64,000 bases of DNA, from assembly GCF_030463565.1 (NCBI RefSeq), contig NC_134676.1, forward strand, positions 1,846,001 through 1,910,000, read 5' to 3'. The position numbers were made by a program, and so were the translations under genes. Positions within the stretch are counted from its first letter, which is position 1, and each line of letters starts with the position of its first letter. The notes beneath the pieces were generated by a model. The model did no database searches. It was not told the DNA's origin and worked only from the letters and a program-made list of their open reading frames with translations. Positions 59,601-64,000 of the stretch are shown here, piece after piece. This stretch comes from Pelecanus crispus (taxonomy: Eukaryota > Chordata > Aves > Pelecaniformes > Pelecanidae).

Positions 59601-61333
59601 TTTGGTTTTGTTCGGTTCTCTGCCCTGGGGTTTGAAAGATCACTCTCTAGGCATTGAAAGTTAAGAGCATTGGGACAGTGAGCTGTATATTGAAGGTAGA
59701 AAACAAGGATAGAAAACAGCTGGAAGATAGAAAACAAGTTCTGTACTGAACTTATAGCTTGTTCTTTTTTCTTTTTCCTTTCTTTTTCTGTGTCTGTAAG
59801 CAGACAGCCTCCTCTGAAGTACTTAGGGAGTGCTGGTAGTTGTTGCAGCTGTAGAACTGAATAGCCTTCGAGGCTGGTGCTCCTCAGAGGCTTCTGGCTT
59901 CTGTGGAGCATGTTGGATATCACTCCTGCTCTTCTAAGATTTGATGTTCTTTGTATCTGTCCTGCCATCCTAAATAGCCACAGGGAGTTTGTGGCACTAA
60001 GGAATGTTTTCCTGTGCCTGCTTCTGATGAGTTCTGGCCATTTTTAAGCATGTATTTTGTTTAAAGATTTTCTTTTTTGGAAAACACAGCTTGGTAGAAC
60101 AAGTGGATTTTCATGTGAAAAAAAAAAAAACCCTGGGTCTGACGCAAAATTTGTGTTCTCTTGGGAAAACTTCAAAAGAGGGCTTTGTGTTTACTGGTAA
60201 CACTTGAAAGCTAAATACTACCTTCCAAACTAAACATTGAATCCAAATATCCTAAATTTATATTGATATCGAGGTAATATTTTTGAATTCACTTTCCCCA
60301 GGGAAACAAACCTTTGTTTCAGCAGAAGTTGCCACCATCTTAAATGCATCGCTGACTAGTAGCTAAGACTGAACAGATAGGTGGGAGTAATTAAGTAAAT
60401 AAATGGAAACAGTGAAGCTCCTTGAGGTTCTTGCCCCGCACACACATTGTGTGGGACTTGGAGTTGGCTCTTTGAGCACTTAGAAACCTACTCAGTGCCC
60501 CACCATCCTATAAAGGTGCTCCTGGTGTACACACCCTTAGGTTGGGAAAGAGGGAGATTGCCTCAGATCTCCTTTACAGTGCTCATGACGGGAATCTCCT
60601 TCTCTGATTTTCAGTGATCTACCCTAAAATGTCTCTGCCAAAAAAAAAAAAAAAAGAAGAAAAAAGCCAGTCTGACAAAGATAGTCCAGTGGGATATTGC
60701 TCCATTAACTTTCTCTTTGGTCTTTTCAAGTATCTAATCTGAGAGTGGAAGATCATATGTCACATTCAATCCCTCTGTCTCTGTAGGAGGGAAAGTAAAC
60801 CATGCACGCTAAACCAGAGAGGTTTCTGGCTCGGAGTGCTCTCAGTCTTAGTGCCAAGCACTGTCTGCGTGCGTGTGTAGGTACAAAGGTAACAGAACTG
60901 GTCAGCAGGGGTTTCGAGAGGTGGTCGATGGCCCAAGCTTGTCGCTGTTTAAGAGGCATTTGGGCAATGCCCTTAATAATATGCTTTAACTTTTGGTATG
61001 CCCTGGAGGGGACAGGCAGTTGGACTAGATGATCATTGTAGGTCCCTTCCAACTGGAACTATTCTATCATATTCTGGGCGAAGTTAAAATAAGAGTTGAG
61101 AAACCAGTTCTGAGTCATTGTTTATGCAAGTATTATGCTCCCAGCCTACTAGGATGCTTGAAGGATTGACGTTTCTGCCCCTTCTTCCCTTCTCTCCCTT
61201 CAGAAAACAAGAAGAGCGGGTGCAACAAGTGCGTAAAAAACTGGAGGAAGCCCTAATGGCAGACATTTTGTCACGGGCGGCTGATACAACAAAAGATATA
61301 GATGTAGAAATGGATAATGGAGATGAAGCATAA
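20532..61333 (+). CDS. MBD2: MBD2, methyl-CpG-binding domain protein 2 (six coding exons)
   Basis: Six exons join in phase to 269 residues that match human MBD2 from its Met150 onward, almost without change. MBD2 binds symmetrically methylated CpG and recruits the NuRD (MeCP1) deacetylase complex to silence methylated genes. The MBD covers about residues 8-73, with methyl-CpG contact arginines R23 and R45 (human R166 and R188). A disordered middle region holds R143-L144, equivalent to human R286-L287 that contact the histone deacetylase core. A C-terminal coiled coil at about 228-251 ([20 protein letters not shown]) pairs with GATAD2A/p66. An acidic tail ends GDEA. The long Gly-Arg-rich N-terminus of human MBD2a is absent: in-frame stops at 20409 and 20421 precede the first ATG. 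Methylation reading and NuRD recruitment are family knowledge; the residue matches are seen directly. Confidence 0.98.
20645..33949 (+). other. MBD2 intron 1
   Basis: The 13.3-kb first intron. Its first 1.6 kb is CpG island and minisatellite; after about 22.3 kb it is ordinary AT-rich sequence with no recognised repeat family or gene. Simple runs include a T20 tract at 26377-26396 with a second T-run just after it, an A-run near 24610-24625, T-rich sequence at about 31140-31220, and an A-rich stretch near 32597. Human MBD2 hosts an H/ACA snoRNA (SNORA37); I could not identify it here by eye. Confidence 0.6.
20939..21800. repeat. GC-rich minisatellite, 32-36 bp unit, about 21 copies
   Basis: Tandem units begin CCATGGCTCCCCTGCCAGRG and alternate between a 36-bp form (followed by GGCCGGTCCCCTCCCG) and a 32-bp form (followed by GGTGCCCCCCGG). 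I count 21 ATGGCTCC-type starts from 20981 to 21755 plus degenerate ends; an ancestral-looking half unit (CGCCTGTCAGGGG) recurs from about 20800. The array starts about 300 bp after the MBD2 exon 1 donor. The 36-bp unit is a multiple of three, which opens long frames in several registers on both strands; these are not genes. Confidence 0.95.
33950..34109 (+). CDS. MBD2: MBD2 coding exon 2
   Basis: Acceptor TTCTTTTTAG, donor GTTTGT. Encodes [20 protein letters not shown] and on to RNDSLNQNK, the second half of the MBD including R45. Confidence 0.98.
34110..40866 (+). other. MBD2 intron 2
   Basis: A 6.8-kb intron without recognised genes or mobile elements. A small imperfect repeat of TTGGTAAATA lies at about 40230-40280. 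A 131-codon plus frame at 39786-40181 has a basic stretch ([12 protein letters not shown]) but no splice support and no known match. Confidence 0.6.
40867..41004 (+). CDS. MBD2: MBD2 coding exon 3
   Basis: Acceptor TTTTTAACAG, donor GTAAGA. Encodes [20 protein letters not shown] to TEQPRQ, the linker after the MBD. Exactly 46 codons, phase 0 at both ends, so skipping would keep the frame. Confidence 0.98.
41005..51380 (+). other. MBD2 intron 3
   Basis: A 10.4-kb intron. The minus strand of about 42.0-42.7 kb is unusually open (see findings). A CpG-enriched patch lies at about 47.85-48.32 kb in otherwise CpG-poor DNA. A-rich runs occur near 44590-44620. No gene or repeat family could be named. 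Confidence 0.55.
51381..51471 (+). CDS. MBD2: MBD2 coding exon 4
   Basis: Acceptor CTTTTTCAG, donor GTATTG. Encodes [20 protein letters not shown] to ELPKGLQ; R143-L144 of the NuRD-contact segment are in its first codons. Confidence 0.98.
51472..52201 (+). other. MBD2 intron 4
   Basis: The shortest intron, 730 bp, AT-rich. Nothing recognised apart from its splice signals. Confidence 0.7.
52202..52379 (+). CDS. MBD2: MBD2 coding exon 5
   Basis: Acceptor CTGTTGTAG, donor GTAAGT. Encodes [20 protein letters not shown] to FIVTDDDI with a split arginine codon. Confidence 0.98.
55255..56579 (+). mobile_element. CR1 LINE, 5'-truncated, with decayed reverse transcriptase ORF
   Basis: About 1.3 kb of CR1 carrying the second half of ORF2. 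The RT part begins [20 protein letters not shown], then [11 protein letters not shown], then after a frame change [16 protein letters not shown] and KFADNTKLG, and the C-terminal part [20 protein letters not shown] and [13 protein letters not shown]. It ends with the CR1 3' tail and ATTCTATG-type octamers. The RT catalytic FADD motif reads FADN, and stops and a frameshift (next to a 14-bp tandem duplication near 55489-55517) break the frame, so it is dead. CR1 moves by target-primed reverse transcription and is usually 5'-truncated. Confidence 0.95.
59081..59124. repeat. 22-bp tandem duplication
   Basis: Two identical copies of AGCTTTATAAAGATACTCCA plus GC, followed by the first five bases of a third. 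It looks like a recent slippage or duplication event in MBD2 intron 5. Confidence 0.9.
60790..61075 (+). mobile_element. CR1-type LINE 3' end
   Basis: Contains the block TTTAAGAGGCATTTGGGCAA TGCCCTTAATAA, then the tail GGCAGTTGGACTAGATGATC ATTGTAGGTCCCTTCCAACT and a TATTC-type end. This is a different CR1 subfamily from the octamer-tailed copies. It ends about 130 bp before the acceptor of MBD2 exon 6. Confidence 0.8.
61204..61333 (+). CDS. MBD2: MBD2 coding exon 6 (coiled coil, stop)
   Basis: Acceptor TCCCTTCAG. Encodes the coiled coil [20 protein letters not shown], then [12 protein letters not shown] and the acidic end EMDNGDEA, with TAA at 61331-61333. The exon continues 11 bases to a strong donor (CAG/GTGAGT) at 61345. 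Confidence 0.98.
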
Positions 61334-61344
61334 GAAGAAATCAG

Positions 61345-62780
61345 GTGAGTTGGATCTCCTGGAGGCACGCTCCGAGGCTGACAGGTCTCAGCTGCAGGCA
61401 GTCACTCGGCAGGCACTCGGTGGGCAGCAGCGTCACACACAAGCAGTCCTGCCTTCTCCCCGCACGTATGTTAGCTGACATGCGCTCTGTCACTGGAACA
61501 CTAGGGTGATTTTGCATATCTAGACACGAGCGTCCTCACATTAAATGCTACGCAGATCACCAGGGAGGAAAAACCAGTGGTTTTCATCCTTTATGGCAAA
61601 GACCCAGTCTCTAGAAACGATGGCAGGTATATTTTCTGGCACTTAGTAGTTGATGTGAAACTGGGGTAAAGCAATCAAAGTAACTGGCCTTTTTCCGTTC
61701 TTCAAAATTTAATTTAGTAAAATTGCATAACAAGTTCCTGAAAGTTTTCTATTTATTTTTAAATGGATAATACCTCTACAAATTAATTTTCCAAGGCATC
61801 TTCTTGCATCTTATACCAGTTTATAGTACTGATCTGTGGATTTGCCAAACACTTTCTTAAAAAAATCTTTTTTTTTTTTTGTAATCATCTGCAGAAGAAT
61901 GGCAATTCATTCTCTTGTTTCCACTGAGCTCGTAGTGCTCATTTATGAAAGTGCACAGCTTTGAGATCTGACCTTTTCATAAGGAGTTAGCAGAAGTTTT
62001 AACAACTAAGAATTCTGTCTGGAGATGGTTGTGTAATTTTAAAGGAATTAACTCCAGAGCAAAAAAATGAAATTATTACCCACACGGGAAAAGAATGTTT
62101 CTATTTCCATTTTGACGGGTACAAAGGAGTTAACTTCTATACAACTATGAATACTATGTTCAGGTAACTTGTAGACATAGGATGGAAATTGCCAGGCTGT
62201 GACCTGCTTTAGCAAGGCTGCTGAACACTCAAACTGGATTTAACCCGTAGCATGGAGTGGCCATTCCAGGGCATTTTGGCTCCCCGCTATATGAAGAAGC
62301 TGAGCCTGGTGCACCCAACAGCCAGATGTTATTTTTGTGCTCAGCATCTGGACTGCACGCTAGGTTAGTGCTTCAGATGCAAGGGTGTGTTGCTGGAGTA
62401 AATTCCTATAATTAGAAACAAAATGTATTTATAATGTACCCACCGGCCCCTGAATATTCATGTTTCTAATGCACAGTCATTTGTATTACTTCCAGTGTCA
62501 GTGCAACGTAAAGGGAAATTTGATCTTGAAGTTGTGGACAAGAGCTATTTGCCAGTGTTGTTTAGTCCACTTCACAGGCCAGTAATCTTGATGTTTTCCA
62601 GGCTACTGGAATATTTAATTACTTTAAGTTATAGCTGTTTACTATTAAACTTTTAATCCCTGAGTATTTCTCCTGTAGGATTCTAATTATGGATAACTTT
62701 AAAGGAAGCCAAGAGAGAACATTGTTTTAAGAGGTGAAATTTCAAACCTTTGCCATTTTAGAATGAAATTGTCCGTTTGA

Positions 62781-62816
<36 letters not shown>

Positions 62817-63517
62817 AAAATAATTCTTTTGTAATGGAGTCACACATTCATTTGGTTTTGCACCGGTACTGTGGTTCTCTGCGGAAATCGGCTGGATCAG
62901 TAGACCTTGAGTTTCACCAACTTGTGGACTCGTTACCTGTTTACATGTACATAGCCAGGGCACATGTAAATGTACCTGCATTGGCTATGTTCTATAAAAC
63001 TGCTTTTTTTGCCCTGGTGGCTTTAATTGTAGACTTGAACAAGATTTTTAAGTGGATTAGTGAAGGGAAAATAGCTTGAAAGATGCATTTTTTTTTTTCC
63101 TTTATACAGACTAATGTTCTGGTATGATCTTTTTATATTAAGAAACTTTTTACGTACACATTATGCCGTATTTAAAAAACAAGAATCCAGAGAGTGATTT
63201 AAGGCCGTAGTAGAAGTAGTGCAGAAGCCTGGGTAACGTGCCAGGCGGGCGTGTGGTGGAAGAGGCTGGATGTTAAAAGCACGTTACGTACGCGGGTTGT
63301 GCTTAATGAAGTAGTAACTGGGCGTCTGTGGGACTCCTAACGACTGAGTAGCCACTTACACTGTATTAATTTTTTGTTACCCACTTATGAACTATTTATG
63401 GTGTGCTCTTCATGTGGAACTGAGACACGGCTGTAACTGCTCCAGCAAAGTCATTCTAACTGATGCAACCATCAGCCTTTCCTTTTCCAAAAGGGATGAT
63501 TTCTTTCTCTTTTACAG
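61345..63517 (+). other. MBD2 intron 6 (within the 3' UTR)
   Basis: A 2.2-kb intron between the stop-codon exon and the 3' UTR exon, with a T25 run at 62781-62805. No gene seen; an 81-codon frame at 62834-63079 resembles nothing known. Confidence 0.6.
62781..62805. repeat. homopolymer T25 tract
   Basis: Twenty-five T on the plus strand in the 3' UTR intron of MBD2. It is not attached to a recognisable retrocopy. Confidence 0.85.
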
Positions 63518-63995
63518 GTACTTTTAACTGACTTGTCCCAGGAGGAACTTCCTAAAAGACAGAGGCACTTTCTCCTTCGGTCTTTCGTTATAAGAAGAAA
63601 TGGACCCATGCACATTTATATAGCTTTCTAATAGCATTAAAACCAATGCCTTTTTTAGACTCCTATTTTTGATGTATATATCTTATTTGAAAAGCAACTT
63701 TATTTTGTGTCCTATGACTTAAAGTCCTTTTTTAAGTATCGAACGTTACCCTTAATCTAAAGCTGAGCTTTTGATGCCAGGTTGCAAACCTACTGAAATT
63801 AAATTGCCTGTACTAAATATTTGTTTTTCCTGTGGTTTTTAGTAAAGATGGATCAGGAGAACAGAATGATTTCCCAATTAAAGATTATTGTGACTCTGTA
63901 TATAAACAGATTTTTATACCTATGGGTGAAAACACCTGTACATTCTTCCGTCATCACTGTAAAGATAAATAAATGATTATATTGCAAGCAGTTGA
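63518..63995 (+). other. MBD2: MBD2 3' UTR exon 7
   Basis: A good acceptor (TTTCTCTTTTACAG) at 63517 pairs with the post-stop donor at 61345, giving a spliced 3' UTR whose last exon ends near an AATAAA. The stop is only 11 bases before the junction, so nonsense-mediated decay is not expected. The exact cleavage site is not known. Alternatively the transcript reads on past the donor within 61345-63517. Confidence 0.7.
63968..63973 (+). terminator. MBD2: MBD2 poly(A) signal AATAAA
   Basis: A canonical AATAAA 27 bases before the right edge, followed by TTGCAAG- and TTG-type sequence. It is the best candidate end for MBD2. Confidence 0.7.
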
Positions 63996-64000
63996 AAACT

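Larger units (their letters stand above)
52380..61203 (+). other. MBD2 intron 5
   Basis: An 8.8-kb intron holding two CR1 copies, a 22-bp tandem duplication at 59081-59124, a CpG-enriched patch at about 57.63-57.86 kb and an A-run near 60640-60655. The rest shows no recognised feature. Confidence 0.6.

Noticed and set aside
1-64000. tRNA, rRNA, CRISPR, integrated virus or prokaryotic operon
   Set aside because: No tRNA-like B box, no spaced direct repeats, no paired LTRs, and no gene-dense coding. The window is ordinary vertebrate chromosomal DNA.

Overview
The window is vertebrate nuclear DNA, almost certainly from a bird. It has long AT-rich introns with small conserved exons, sharply bounded CpG islands, and CR1 (chicken repeat 1) LINE copies with typical avian 3' tails; I saw no clear SINE or Alu-like repeat. 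Three genes can be rebuilt exon by exon with matching splice phases: STARD6 (+, coding 1430-7850), POLI (-, coding 19567-9023) and MBD2 (+, coding 20532-61333). This is the human 18q21.2 neighbourhood, with the same relative orientations. From general knowledge this block lies on the avian Z chromosome; the sequence itself does not prove Z linkage.

Layout. 1-1.4 kb: edge of a CpG-rich region plus two CR1 tails, upstream of STARD6. 1.4-7.9 kb: six coding exons of STARD6 (210 aa, one START lipid-transfer domain). 7.9-9.0 kb: convergent 3' ends of STARD6 and POLI. 9.0-19.6 kb: ten coding exons of POLI (DNA polymerase iota, 730 aa: Y-family catalytic core and two ubiquitin-binding motifs). 19.0-22.3 kb: a large CpG island holding the first exons of POLI and MBD2 head to head (965 bp between start codons), and a 36-bp-unit minisatellite in MBD2 intron 1. 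20.5-64 kb: MBD2 (269 aa, six coding exons and a spliced 3' UTR exon) spread over about 43 kb of mostly featureless intron, with a dead CR1 in intron 5, another CR1 tail just before the last coding exon, and a poly(A) signal at the right edge.

The genes are not an operon or pathway. STARD6 is a lipid carrier, POLI does translesion DNA synthesis, and MBD2 reads methylated CpG and recruits NuRD. POLI and MBD2 probably share a bidirectional CpG-island promoter. The points most worth checking are: the short, MBD2b-like MBD2 N-terminus with in-frame upstream stops; the GC-rich minisatellite whose unit resembles a CTCF core; and the apparent change in POLI PCNA-binding motifs (weakened internal PIP box, new PIP-like sequence at the C-terminus). 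I found no CRISPR, phage, operon, tRNA or rRNA, and no convincing undescribed system.
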